From Clostridium sp. CAG:452 (GTDB lineage: Bacteria > Bacillota > Clostridia > TANB77 > CAG-508), in assembly GCA_000434035.1 (NCBI GenBank), contig FR893523.1, positions 1 through 38,006 on the forward strand: 38,006 bases of DNA, read 5' to 3'. Both the position numbers and the translations under genes were made by a program. The stretch's first letter is position 1; every line of letters begins with the position of its first letter. The notes below the pieces were generated by a model, which was not told where the DNA came from, searched no databases, and was given only the letters and a program-made list of their open reading frames with translations. This document shows, piece after piece, positions 1 through 6,968 of this stretch.

Positions 1-34
1 ACATTTCTTAAATTTTCAAAATTAGAGTTATGTC

Positions 35-80
35 AACTCACAACCCGAAGGTCGTGAGTTTAAGGCTTACGATGCAACCA
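35..80 (+). other. tRNA 3'-half-like fragment ending in CCA
   Basis: The stretch resembles the 3' half of a tRNA. It has an anticodon-loop-like CTCACAA followed by CCCGAAGGTCG as in initiator tRNA, a five-base T-stem (GTGAG with CTTAC, two G-U pairs), a seven-base loop, and a terminal CCA. The 5' half is missing or does not pair: GTCAA cannot pair with CCCGA. The T-loop also lacks the usual TTC. It is therefore not a functional tRNA as seen; it may be a decayed gene, an integration scar or chance. Confidence 0.3.
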
Positions 81-267
81 ATTAAGCTCATAGTGCTAGA
101 TGTTTTATTTTTTTGAGAAAAGGTGCTATAATATCCACAGAAAGAACAACAAACATGCAGAAAAATTTAAAATGTCAAAAGAAATTAGAATTTTTAGCAC
201 AAATAAAAAATAATAAACAACTAAATTTTTTCTAGTAGATAATGAAAAGAGGTATAGGAGAAAAAAT

Positions 268-696
268 ATGCAAATAAAATATATTGAAAAAACTCCAATA
301 GCTACTGAATTTAATATGCTAACAGAATCAGTAGGTTGGGGAACGAGAGAAAATAATATTATAGAAGAAGCTTTAAGAAATACATTATACTCACTTTGTG
401 TTTACGATGGCAATAACCTAATTGGGTATGGAAGAATTATTGGAGATAAAACAATATTTTTATACATACAAGATATAATGGTAATTCCAGAATATCAAGG
501 TAAAAAAATAGGAACAGGTATAATGAACAAATTAATAGAAAAGATTAATGAATATAAGAAAATGAATCCAGAAATAAGAACATATTTAGGAGCATCAAAA
601 GGAAAAGAAAGTTTTTATGAGAAATTTGGATTTGTATCAAGACCTAATGAAGAACTTGGTGCAGGAATGATTTTGTATGATGATCAAAAATATTGA
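268..696 (+). CDS. GNAT family N-acetyltransferase
   Basis: A 142-residue protein of the size of a single GNAT domain. These enzymes move an acetyl group from acetyl-CoA to an amine; the substrate cannot be read from sequence. The acetyl-CoA site is visible at about residues 68-85 (IMVIPEYQGKKIGTG, the Q-x-x-x-x-G-x-G/A type pyrophosphate loop), followed by the late motif FYEKFGF near residue 118. The ATG at 268 has TAGGAG seven bases upstream. The gene stands alone: no convincing promoter was identified and the next 180 bases hold no gene. Many small Bacillota GNATs of this shape are annotated only as acetyltransferase, and nothing here supports a finer call. Confidence 0.85.
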   Translation: MQIKYIEKTPIATEFNMLTESVGWGTRENNIIEEALRNTLYSLCVYDGNNLIGYGRIIGDKTIFLYIQDIMVIPEYQGKKIGTGIMNKLIEKINEYKKMNPEIRTYLGASKGKESFYEKFGFVSRPNEELGAGMILYDDQKY

Positions 697-814
697 TAAA
701 AACCAAAAAAATTATCTGTTTTTAATAATTCTTATTATAATCTAATTTTTGATAATCGATTACAAAGTTCGACAATATTTTTAATAAAAATTTATATATA
801 ATAAATAAAAATAA

Positions 815-836
815 AAGTTCTAGAAAACTAGAACTT
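815..836. terminator. perfect 9-bp hairpin, terminator-like on the minus strand
   Basis: AAGTTCTAG and CTAGAACTT pair perfectly around an AAAA loop. On the plus strand no T-run follows. On the minus strand the stem is followed by a T-rich run, so it would terminate minus-strand transcription, although no minus-strand gene lies nearby. It may be a relic of a lost neighbour. Confidence 0.4.
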
Positions 837-879
837 AAAATCACCTAAGTGAAAATCAATATTTAATTAACATTTAAGG

Positions 880-1118
880 TTAAACCTTATTTTAACTCGT
901 TGTGTTATTTTAGATAGTAATGAAACAGACCAATATTATAGAATTATAAGGTCAGCTGGAAAAATGGACAAAAAAATAGAAGTAAATCTTCTTTAGTGGC
1001 TCAAAGGCCGAGTGATAAAAACATCACTAGTAACGAAGATATAACTTCTATTAATAGAATAGCACCAATTAAAAATAATGTCAATACAAATAGATATAAT
1101 GTCAATACAAATAGATAG
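880..1118 (+). pseudogene. decayed coding remnant of unknown family
   Basis: Two overlapping frames carry protein-like sequence. The first, from about 880, reads toward LDSNETDQYYRIIRSAG and stops near 995. The second continues with SSLVAQRPSDKN and ends in an Asn/Thr/Arg-rich tail with TAG at 1117-1119. The switch lies near 967-980, at a run of seven A, and is not at a CGG. No start codon with a ribosome site is visible. I do not recognise the family. The simplest reading is a 3' fragment of a degraded gene with an indel in a homopolymer. Confidence 0.4.
1075..1116 (+). repeat. two exact tandem copies of a 21-bp unit
   Basis: The 21-base unit starting ATAATGTCAATACAAATAGA occurs at 1075-1095 and again at 1096-1116 without a mismatch. 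It keeps frame inside the decayed coding remnant and encodes a repeated NVNTNRY-like segment. It probably arose by slippage. Confidence 0.85.
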
Positions 1119-1151
1119 TCTAATTCATATAAAATTAAAGGAGGGAAAAAT

Positions 1152-1982
1152 ATGGATAGTTTTTTATTTGATAATTTTATAATTCCATTAGAAGATAGTA
1201 CATTGAAGGTTTTTTACAAAGTGATTCTCTCTGAAGCGCAAACAAAGGTTAAATATGGAGAAAAGGAATATTATAATTATTATCCACAAGAGAAGAAGAA
1301 CATACAAATCATATTGGAGACCACAGAAAAAGATAATAAGTTAAAAGTGGACAATATGTTTTTTCATCATACATCAGGAACAGTATGGAGATTAAAGATA
1401 ATTGAAGTAATGAACAACTTTCCTAACACATATTTGGTTTCAAGAGAAGATGATACGGGAGTTATAATTATAAGATTAGTAAATGAAGCTGTGCTAGGTA
1501 AAAAATTGAAAACAGGTGATATTATAGAAGCTCAAGTTAGCGCATTTGGAATGAATATAGATGTTTATAAAAATGAAAAAAGTCAGAACGATAGTATGTT
1601 TGTATCTGAAAACATGAATAAAATTATTTTTGAAGATGGAGTACTAATACCATCAAATTTGATTATAAATAATAATACAATTATGAATGAAAAAGAAAGA
1701 AATGAAAAGGAACACTACAAGGATAATCTGCTCAAATTCAAAGGGACCATAAAATATGCAAATAAATACGGTATAAATATGTTTGGAATAGAATTGCCAA
1801 AATATTATAGTGTAGTAATTAATACTGGATATGGTGAATTACCAATATTTTTTACAAAAAGCTTTTTAAATAATAAGATGATTGAAGAGATTGAAGAAGG
1901 TAATACAATAAGTGGAGATATATTTTTATCTGGAGATGTTTGTATTAACGAATATGAAAAATATGCTGAAGATAATAGATAG
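1152..1982 (+). CDS. hypothetical protein, 276 aa
   Basis: I do not recognise this protein. It has no signal peptide or membrane segment and is rich in Asn, Ile, Lys and Glu. The predicted character is beta-rich with alternating hydrophobic strands (for example TGVIIIRLVNEAVLG near residue 101, then LKTGDIIEAQVSAFGMNIDV). An Asn/Lys/Glu-rich spacer lies around residues 175-195, before a second beta-rich part ending GDIFLSGDVCI. The start is supported by AGGAGG eight bases before the ATG. The ABC-F operon promoter begins only 28 bases after its stop, so it is transcribed separately from that gene. Confidence 0.7.
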   Translation: MDSFLFDNFIIPLEDSTLKVFYKVILSEAQTKVKYGEKEYYNYYPQEKKNIQIILETTEKDNKLKVDNMFFHHTSGTVWRLKIIEVMNNFPNTYLVSREDDTGVIIIRLVNEAVLGKKLKTGDIIEAQVSAFGMNIDVYKNEKSQNDSMFVSENMNKIIFEDGVLIPSNLIINNNTIMNEKERNEKEHYKDNLLKFKGTIKYANKYGINMFGIELPKYYSVVINTGYGELPIFFTKSFLNNKMIEEIEEGNTISGDIFLSGDVCINEYEKYAEDNR

Positions 1983-2009
1983 CGTAAGCAAAAAATAACT
2001 AAACTTCTT

Positions 2010-2038
2010 TTGACAAACCAGGAAAATTATGGTATTCT
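2010..2038 (+). promoter_or_regulatory. sigma-A promoter for the ABC-F leader
   Basis: TTGACA at 2010-2015 and TATTCT at 2033-2038 with a 17-base spacer. Transcription would begin near 2045, about 285 bases before the ABC-F start codon, leaving a long leader. Confidence 0.75.
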
Positions 2039-2081
2039 ATAAAAGAAGTAAGAAATTTTGTATTATTTGTTTATGTTGAAG

Positions 2082-2158
2082 CACTGTGGTCTGTTCTAGC
2101 TATTTTATGCATGCAGTTTGCATAGCATAAATTTTGTAGTGGGCTATAGTGTTTTTTT
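2082..2158 (+). terminator. attenuator-like hairpin with U-run in the ABC-F leader
   Basis: The outer stem pairs 2082-2093 with 2140-2151: all 12 positions pair if G-U is allowed. An inner stem pairs TTTATGC (2104-2110) with GCATAAA (2125-2131). Seven T follow directly (2152-2158). This is an intrinsic-terminator layout located between promoter and gene, so it probably acts as a conditional terminator. Confidence 0.65.
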
Positions 2159-2179
2159 AAATAAAAAAGGAGAGAAAAA

Positions 2180-2254
2180 ATGAATAGAGAGGAAAAATTA
2201 GAAGAAGAAATAAAATTTAGGGGTTTCGGCTGCAAAACTATTACAACGAGATAA
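2180..2254 (+). CDS. putative 24-aa leader peptide upstream of ABC-F
   Basis: A short frame with a good ribosome site (AAAAGGAGAG about seven bases before ATG 2180) encodes 24 residues beginning MNREEKLEEEIKF and ending KTITTR, then TAA. It lies after the terminator-like hairpin and its last codons enter the 5' arm of a stem pair before the ABC-F ribosome site. Antibiotic-resistance ABC-F genes are commonly controlled by ribosomes stalling on such upstream frames. That role here is inference. A truncated gene is the alternative. Confidence 0.45.
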   Translation: MNREEKLEEEIKFRGFGCKTITTR

Positions 2255-2297
2255 TTGCTACATGTTGTAATAGTATAAGTAGCAAATATATCTCGTT
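2240..2297 (+). promoter_or_regulatory. two competing stem-loops before the ABC-F ribosome site
   Basis: Stem A pairs ATTACAAC (2240-2247) with GTTGTAAT (2264-2271), eight perfect pairs. Stem B pairs 2245-2261 with 2279-2297, about 16 pairs with small bulges. They share bases 2245-2247, and stem B uses the region that forms stem A's loop, so they compete. The leader-peptide stop codon lies in stem B. A ribosome held on the leader peptide would block stem formation. Confidence 0.5.
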
Positions 2298-2329
2298 ATA
2301 CTTAAAAAATAGGATAAGGAGATATAAAA

Positions 2330-3887
2330 ATGATAGAAATAGAATTAAATAATATAAAGAAAAACTACGGATTAAAAAATGTTTTAGACGGAGTTAGTTT
2401 TGAAATAAAAACAGGAGAAAAAATAGCTTTAATTGGAGATAATGGATCTGGAAAATCCACAATTTTAAAAATAATAAGTGGAGAAGAAAAAGCAGATTCA
2501 GGAAAAGTTAATATAAGAAAAGAAGCAGAGATTGGGTATTTAAAACAAGTGTATCCTAATGAAAATGACAGTATAGTAGTCGAGGAATATTTAAAAAGAA
2601 GTTTCAAGAAATATTTTGATATGGAAAAGAGATTAAAAGAATTAGAAGTTTTAATGTTAGACGAAAATCAGAATATAGAAAACCTAATAAAAAGATATGG
2701 CAGACTCCAAGAAGAATATATAACTTTAGGAGGTTATGAACTAGAAGAAAAGTTTAAAAAGATATGTTCTGGGTTTAAATTCAAAACAGAATTTTTAAAT
2801 AAAAAATACAATACTTTAAGTGGTGGAGAAAAAACCATAGTGAATTTAGCAACAATATTGCTAAAAAATCCAGATGTTTTATTATTAGATGAACCCACAA
2901 ATCATTTAGATATAGAAACATTAGAATGGCTAGAAAAATTCTTAAATTCATACAAAGGTACGGTTGTTTTAATTTCGCATGATAGATATTTTTTAGATAA
3001 AGTGGTAAATAAAATAATACTATTAGAAAAAGGAAAAACTATAGTATATTTCGGTAATTATTCATATTTTGTAAAAGAAGACGAAAGAAGAACTTTGGCT
3101 GAGTTTGAGAAGTATAAAAATCAACAAAAGCAAATAGAAAAAATGAAAGAGTCAATTAAAAAGTTAAGAAGTTTTGGAGAGCTTGAACAAAATGAATCAT
3201 TTTTCAAAAGAGCAAAATGCATAGAAAAAAGACTTGAAAAATTGGAAGTATTAGATAAGGTAAGCGTAGAAAAGAAGAAATTACCAATTAATATTAATAT
3301 GTCTTCTCGTTCTGGAATAGATGTATTAATTATCAAGAATTTAAATAAAAAATATGGAGAAAAAGTAGTATTTAATAATTTTAATATGGAAGTCTACTTT
3401 GGCGAAAAGGTCAGAATAACAGGCGAAAATGGATCACGGAAAATCAACTTTAATTAAAATTATTTTAGGAAAGGACTCAAAATATCAAGGAGAAATAAAG
3501 TTAAGCCCTTCTGTAAAAATAGGTTATATACCACAAGAAATAAAATTTGAAAATGAAAAAGAAACAATATTTGAATTCTTTTCAAAAGAATATAATAAAA
3601 GCCAAACAGAAATAAGAACATTTTTAGCTAAATATATGTTCTTTGGAAATAATGTATTTAAAAGATTAGAAGAGTTATCCGGAGGAGAAAGAGTAAGATT
3701 ATTACTTGCAAAGCTCGTAATAAAGGAAACAAATTTTTTAATATTAGATGAACCTACAAATCATTTAGATATAAGTTCAAGAGAAACTTTGGAACAGGCT
3801 TTACAAGAATACAAAGGCACAATATTATTTGTATCACATGATAGATACTTTGCTAACAAATTAACACAAAGAGAAGTAGCTTTATAG
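2330..3887 (+). CDS. ABC-F family ATPase, read through one CGGA site
   Basis: Two ATPase domains in one chain with no membrane segments, the architecture of ribosome-associated ABC-F proteins (translation factors and antibiotic-resistance proteins). Domain 1 has Walker A GDNGSGKST (residues 36-44), signature LSGGE (about 162) and Walker B LLLDEPTNHLD (about 184). A charged linker follows at about 245-320. Domain 2 starts with GENGS at 366, and the frame then meets CGG at 3437. Reading CGGA as one glycine gives GENGSGKST, then LSGGERVR, LDEPTNHLD and SHDRY, ending at TAA 3885-3887. The joined product is 518 residues, normal for a compact ABC-F. Read strictly in triplets it would stop 7 codons later and lose the whole second ATPase. 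The leader with hairpins and a small upstream frame suggests drug-inducible control. Confidence 0.85.
3437..3440 (+). other. CGGA +1 site 1 (ABC-F Walker A)
   Basis: In-frame CGG after TCA. The expected next residue is the invariant Gly of the second Walker A (GENGS-G-KST), encoded by GGA one base later. Confidence 0.9.
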
Positions 3888-3956
3888 TTATTGATATTTA
3901 AAGAAATTAATATTAGGAAAAGTAAGAATAAGAACAAATATAGTAAGTTAACCATG

Positions 3957-3985
3957 TTGCCTAAATAATCAAACCATGATATAAT
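3957..3985 (+). promoter_or_regulatory. sigma-A promoter for the methyltransferase
   Basis: TTGCCT at 3957-3962 and TATAAT at 3980-3985 with a 17-base spacer. The transcript would carry about 200 bases of leader before the ATG at 4197. Confidence 0.65.
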
Positions 3986-4070
3986 ATTAATGTAGTATTT
4001 CAATTAGTCCATTCGCGTGATGCTACCAAAGAAATTGAGAGTTTAAAACTTGAATAATAGAAAATGTTGA

Positions 4071-4156
4071 GAACCTTTTTCTATGAATGGCAAAAATTTA
4101 AACCATAGCAAAATTATGGTTGTTTTTGCTTTGTTCATAGGAAGGAGGTTCTTTTT
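4071..4156 (+). terminator. long attenuator-like hairpin before the methyltransferase
   Basis: Bases 4071-4087 pair with 4134-4151 over 17 positions (two G-U pairs, one bulged G). Five T follow at 4152-4156. A second perfect stem, AACCATA with TATGGTT, sits inside. The 3' arm contains GAAGGAGG. As it lies between promoter and gene, it may terminate or mask translation conditionally. Confidence 0.55.
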
Positions 4157-4196
4157 GTATATACAACCAAATATAAAAATAAAGGAGAAAATAAAA

Positions 4197-4961
4197 ATGC
4201 AAGAAAGCGAATTAGAATATTATGAAAGAATAGGAAACTGGGATTTTAGTCAAATAAAATGTGAGGTCCGAAAAATAACAAATTGGGATTTTTACAAAGA
4301 AATAAAAAAACATACAAATGAAAAATCACTATGCTTAGATTTAGGAACAGGTGGAGGAGAAAAAGTATTAAAAAATTATCCAAAAGTAGGAATGATTGTT
4401 GCTACAGATTTTTCTAAAGAGATGCTAAAAACAGCAAAAGAAAATCAAAAAAAGTACCCACGAAAGAATGTAAAGTTTACATGGATGAATAATTTAGAAA
4501 TGACATTTCCAAAAGAGACTTTTGATTTGATTTCAGCAAGACATACAATAATAAATGCAAAACAAATATACAATTGTCTAGTAAAAGGTGGAACTATAAT
4601 AATAGAAGGAGTGGATAAAAAAGATTGTTGGGAAATAAAGGAGATTTTTGAAAGAGGTCAGGCATATAATGACACGATTTCGATAGCAGAAAAAGACTAT
4701 ATAGATTTAAAAGAAGCAGGATTTAGTAAGATTAAAAAGGTAGAAGTTCTAGAAAATGAGTATTACAAGACGAAAGAAGATTTAATGGCACTACTGTTAA
4801 AAACTCCAATACTAGATGAGTTTTCTGAAATAGAAAATAGCAAATTTAAACACAAAAAAAGAATAGAAATGAACTTATTTGAAAAATATGTGGATAAGTA
4901 CACCTTAAAAAAAGGCATTCTGTTGAAAAGAAGGTTGTATGGGATAATTGCAACAAAATAA
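4197..4961 (+). CDS. class I SAM-dependent methyltransferase
   Basis: A 254-residue Rossmann-fold methyltransferase. Motif I (S-adenosylmethionine binding) is LCLDLGTGGGE at about residues 44-54, and the acidic residue of strand 2 is in ATDFSKEML near 71. Later motifs are FDLISARHT and the strand LVKGGTIIIEGV. The substrate is not evident. I chose ATG 4197 because AAAGGAG lies nine bases before it; the frame is open back to 4083, but that upstream part is the hairpin region and has no ribosome site. The gene has its own promoter and an attenuator-like leader, an arrangement also seen for regulated resistance methyltransferases. That comparison is only suggestive. Confidence 0.75.
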   Translation: MQESELEYYERIGNWDFSQIKCEVRKITNWDFYKEIKKHTNEKSLCLDLGTGGGEKVLKNYPKVGMIVATDFSKEMLKTAKENQKKYPRKNVKFTWMNNLEMTFPKETFDLISARHTIINAKQIYNCLVKGGTIIIEGVDKKDCWEIKEIFERGQAYNDTISIAEKDYIDLKEAGFSKIKKVEVLENEYYKTKEDLMALLLKTPILDEFSEIENSKFKHKKRIEMNLFEKYVDKYTLKKGILLKRRLYGIIATK

Positions 4962-4980
4962 GTAAAAAAATTTAAAAAAA

Positions 4981-5007
4981 CTAGCACTCTCCTATTGACA
5001 TTGCTAA
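4981..5007 (+). promoter_or_regulatory. CIRCE-like operator (HrcA site)
   Basis: CTAGCACTC, nine bases, then CATTGCTAA. The CIRCE consensus is TTAGCACTC-N9-GAGTGCTAA: 8 of 9 bases match on the left, 7 of 9 on the right, with exact spacing. It overlaps the -35 box of the Hsp20 promoter, the expected position for HrcA repression. Confidence 0.75.
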
Positions 5008-5022
5008 AAAGTGATGTATAAT
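4995..5022 (+). promoter_or_regulatory. sigma-A promoter for hsp20
   Basis: TTGACA at 4995-5000 and TATAAT at 5017-5022 with a 16-base spacer, overlapped by the CIRCE-like operator. Confidence 0.8.
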
Positions 5023-5114
5023 ATACTTGCAACAGGGAAAAATAACATTAAAGTACATATGTGCAACCTATTTTGGGTATCAACACATAAAAATTTTAAA
5101 AGGAGGAATGACTT

Positions 5115-5537
5115 ATGATGATGGTACCAAGAAGAAATGGATTTGATATTTTTGATGAGGTTTTCAATGATCCATTTTTCACAAAAAAAGAAAGCAAATT
5201 AATGAAAACTGATGTAAGAGAAAAGGATGGAAATTATGTACTAGATATTGATCTTCCAGGTTATGACAAAAATGACATTAAAATAGAATTAACAGATGGA
5301 TATCTAACAGTTACAGCAAGCAGAACAGAACATAAAGAAGAAAAAGAAAAACACAATAAATATATTCATCAAGAAAGATTCTTTGGAGAATGCTCAAGAA
5401 GCTATTATGCAGGAGAAAATGTAAAAGAAGAAGATATTAAAGCAAACTTCAAAAACGGAACACTAGAAATTACATTCCCTAAAGAAGAGAGTAAAAAACT
5501 AGAAGATAAAAAGTATATACAAATTGAAGGCGAATAA
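5115..5537 (+). CDS. small heat shock protein, Hsp20/alpha-crystallin
   Basis: A 140-residue Hsp20, an ATP-independent chaperone that holds unfolding proteins in the cytoplasm. The alpha-crystallin domain spans about residues 32-130 and includes DVREKDGNYVLDIDLPGY, the RFFGECSRSYYAGENV segment (family form F.R.f.LP..v), and the conserved A-x-x-x-N-G-x-L motif as ANFKNGTLEITFPK. A short N-terminal arm carries FDIFDEVFNDPFF. AGGAGG sits before three successive ATG codons at 5115-5123; the first is taken. A CIRCE-like operator over its promoter predicts HrcA control and heat induction. A strong terminator follows directly, so it is a single-gene unit. Confidence 0.95.
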   Translation: MMMVPRRNGFDIFDEVFNDPFFTKKESKLMKTDVREKDGNYVLDIDLPGYDKNDIKIELTDGYLTVTASRTEHKEEKEKHNKYIHQERFFGECSRSYYAGENVKEEDIKANFKNGTLEITFPKEESKKLEDKKYIQIEGE

Positions 5538-5566
5538 AAAAGGACCTCGAAAGAGGCCTTTTTTTA
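5536..5566 (+). terminator. intrinsic terminator after hsp20
   Basis: A GC-containing stem (GGACCTC with GAGGCC, one bulged A) with GAAA loop, extended by A-T pairs and ending in seven T. Confidence 0.85.
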
Positions 5567-5643
5567 TTGCATATCAAAGATATTTTTGAACCAGATTTAG
5601 TCTATAGCAAAAAGCATTCTCATAGAAAAAGGTTCACATAAAG

Positions 5644-5672
5644 TAGACAAGATAACTAATCTATGGTAAAAT
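5644..5672 (+). promoter_or_regulatory. sigma-A promoter for the HExxH protein
   Basis: TAGACA at 5644-5649 and TAAAAT at 5667-5672 with a 17-base spacer. Confidence 0.5.
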
Positions 5673-5692
5673 AATTAATGGAAAAGTAGGAT

Positions 5693-6841
5693 ATGGGAGT
5701 TATTTTAATTATGAATTTAAATGAATTAATGATAGTAAATGAACAGGAATTAGAAAAACTAAATAAAGCTATAGACAGAATAAGCCAAGAAAAATCAAGA
5801 ATTAATTTTAATAGAGACATATTAGAAAGGCTTATGGAAAGAATAGAAAAAGTAATTCCATATAGAGAAGAATCCGAAATTCGTATAATAACTCCAATAA
5901 AATATCATGAAATGTTAAGGCTTGTTATGGACTTTTACAAATCGATAGATGAAGAGATATATCAAAAAGTAAAGAAATATGTTTTGCAACAAGAAAAAGG
6001 TGTGAACTGCTATATATATAACCCATATAAAGTAGACAAAGAAAAATTAGATTCTGAAATCGGAATAGAATATTCTGGCTCTACTACAGAAGGAAAGAAT
6101 TGGTGCGAAATACATATACCACTTACACAACAAATTAATTTTTTAAGAAGTAAAAAAAATATTGCTCAAGGCGAATTAGATAATATAATTCCAGAAGCTA
6201 CTTTACAGGATGCATATGTTATGGTACACGAGATAGGACATGTCTTGGATTTTAATATAGATCAAATGAGATTAGGAAAAGCTCATGAAGGGAAAAAAGG
6301 AGTTACCAGACAGTTGTTAACAGAGAGTACAGCTTTAGCTTTGGAAAAAATGTTTTCTAAATATTTACTAAAAAATAAAATTTTTTCAAAAAAGATTATA
6401 CAAGCAATTGATAATATAAGAGAAAACCGTGTGAGAGATGATTGTAGGGCTACATATTATAAGTTAATGTTATACAAAGAAAAAGAAAAGAATGGACAGA
6501 TTACAGAAGAATTTCTAGAAAAAACTATGAGAGACAAAAACTTTTCTAGAAATGGAATAAGAAGAATTGTAAAAGCCGTAATAAACGATAATGAAAAAGT
6601 CTGGTATCAAGAAAGATATGCAATTGCTAAATTAATTGCTCCAAGTATAGTTAAAAAATATGAAGAAGGAAATATTTCAGCAATAAAAGAATATTTACAA
6701 TCAACTCAAGAGGGCAATTTAAAAAATGCATTGTTAGCAATAGGAATAGAAAATAATAAAAATGGAATAGAAGTACTATTTAAGAACTTACAGGAAGAAG
6801 AAATGTTAAGTAGAGAGCAAAATGAAAAGTCAGATGGATAA
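5693..6841 (+). CDS. HExxH zinc metallopeptidase-like protein
   Basis: A 382-residue protein with a gluzincin-type zinc site: HEIGH at about residues 179-183 and the third-ligand candidate Glu in LLTESTALALE about 30 residues later. This resembles the catalytic core of M3-type oligopeptidases, but the chain is shorter than the usual 560-600 residues, so I call only a metallopeptidase-like protein. There is no signal peptide, which suggests cytoplasmic action. The N-terminal half is helical and charged. The start is uncertain: ATG 5693 lies very close to its AGGA and to the predicted transcription start, while ATG 5711 has GGAG at 5695-5698. It is flanked by its own promoter and terminator. 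Confidence 0.65.
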   Translation: MGVILIMNLNELMIVNEQELEKLNKAIDRISQEKSRINFNRDILERLMERIEKVIPYREESEIRIITPIKYHEMLRLVMDFYKSIDEEIYQKVKKYVLQQEKGVNCYIYNPYKVDKEKLDSEIGIEYSGSTTEGKNWCEIHIPLTQQINFLRSKKNIAQGELDNIIPEATLQDAYVMVHEIGHVLDFNIDQMRLGKAHEGKKGVTRQLLTESTALALEKMFSKYLLKNKIFSKKIIQAIDNIRENRVRDDCRATYYKLMLYKEKEKNGQITEEFLEKTMRDKNFSRNGIRRIVKAVINDNEKVWYQERYAIAKLIAPSIVKKYEEGNISAIKEYLQSTQEGNLKNALLAIGIENNKNGIEVLFKNLQEEEMLSREQNEKSDG

Positions 6842-6874
6842 AAATGATAAGGAATATTTTCCCTTATCATTTTT
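6840..6874 (+). terminator. intrinsic terminator
   Basis: A 13-bp perfect stem (AAAAATGATAAGG with its complement) around a nine-base loop, the 3' arm ending in five T. Confidence 0.8.
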
Positions 6875-6909
6875 CTGCAAAAAAAGGGAACATTTTTTCG
6901 CAAAAACTA

Positions 6910-6938
6910 TTGACATTAGAAAAATAAAGCAATAGAAT
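6910..6938 (+). promoter_or_regulatory. sigma-A promoter for recN
   Basis: TTGACA at 6910-6915 and TAGAAT at 6933-6938 with a 17-base spacer. Confidence 0.8.
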
Positions 6939-6943
6939 ATATA

Positions 6944-6957
6944 CGAACAAACATTTG
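6944..6957 (+). promoter_or_regulatory. LexA-type SOS box before recN
   Basis: CGAACAAACATTTG differs by one base from the Gram-positive SOS box CGAAC-N4-GTTYG. It lies directly downstream of the recN -10 box, where LexA would block transcription. recN is a known SOS gene in Bacillus. Confidence 0.65.
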
Positions 6958-6968
6958 GAGGAAATAAT

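Noticed and set aside
1075..1116. CRISPR-like direct repeat
   Set aside because: Only two abutting copies of 21 bp with no spacers; it is a slippage duplication inside a coding remnant.
2221..2233. CGG in the ABC-F leader peptide as a further +1 site
   Set aside because: There CGG spans TTC-GGC out of frame; no shift is needed and no longer protein results.
2330..3887. Calling the eight CGG-interrupted genes pseudogenes
   Set aside because: All downstream frames keep intact conserved motifs and normal lengths, the break is identical each time, and several are core genes such as pcrA and mreC.
4083..4196. Extension of the methyltransferase to the ATG at 4083
   Set aside because: That ATG lies inside a 17-pair hairpin without a ribosome site, while ATG 4197 has AAAGGAG at good spacing.
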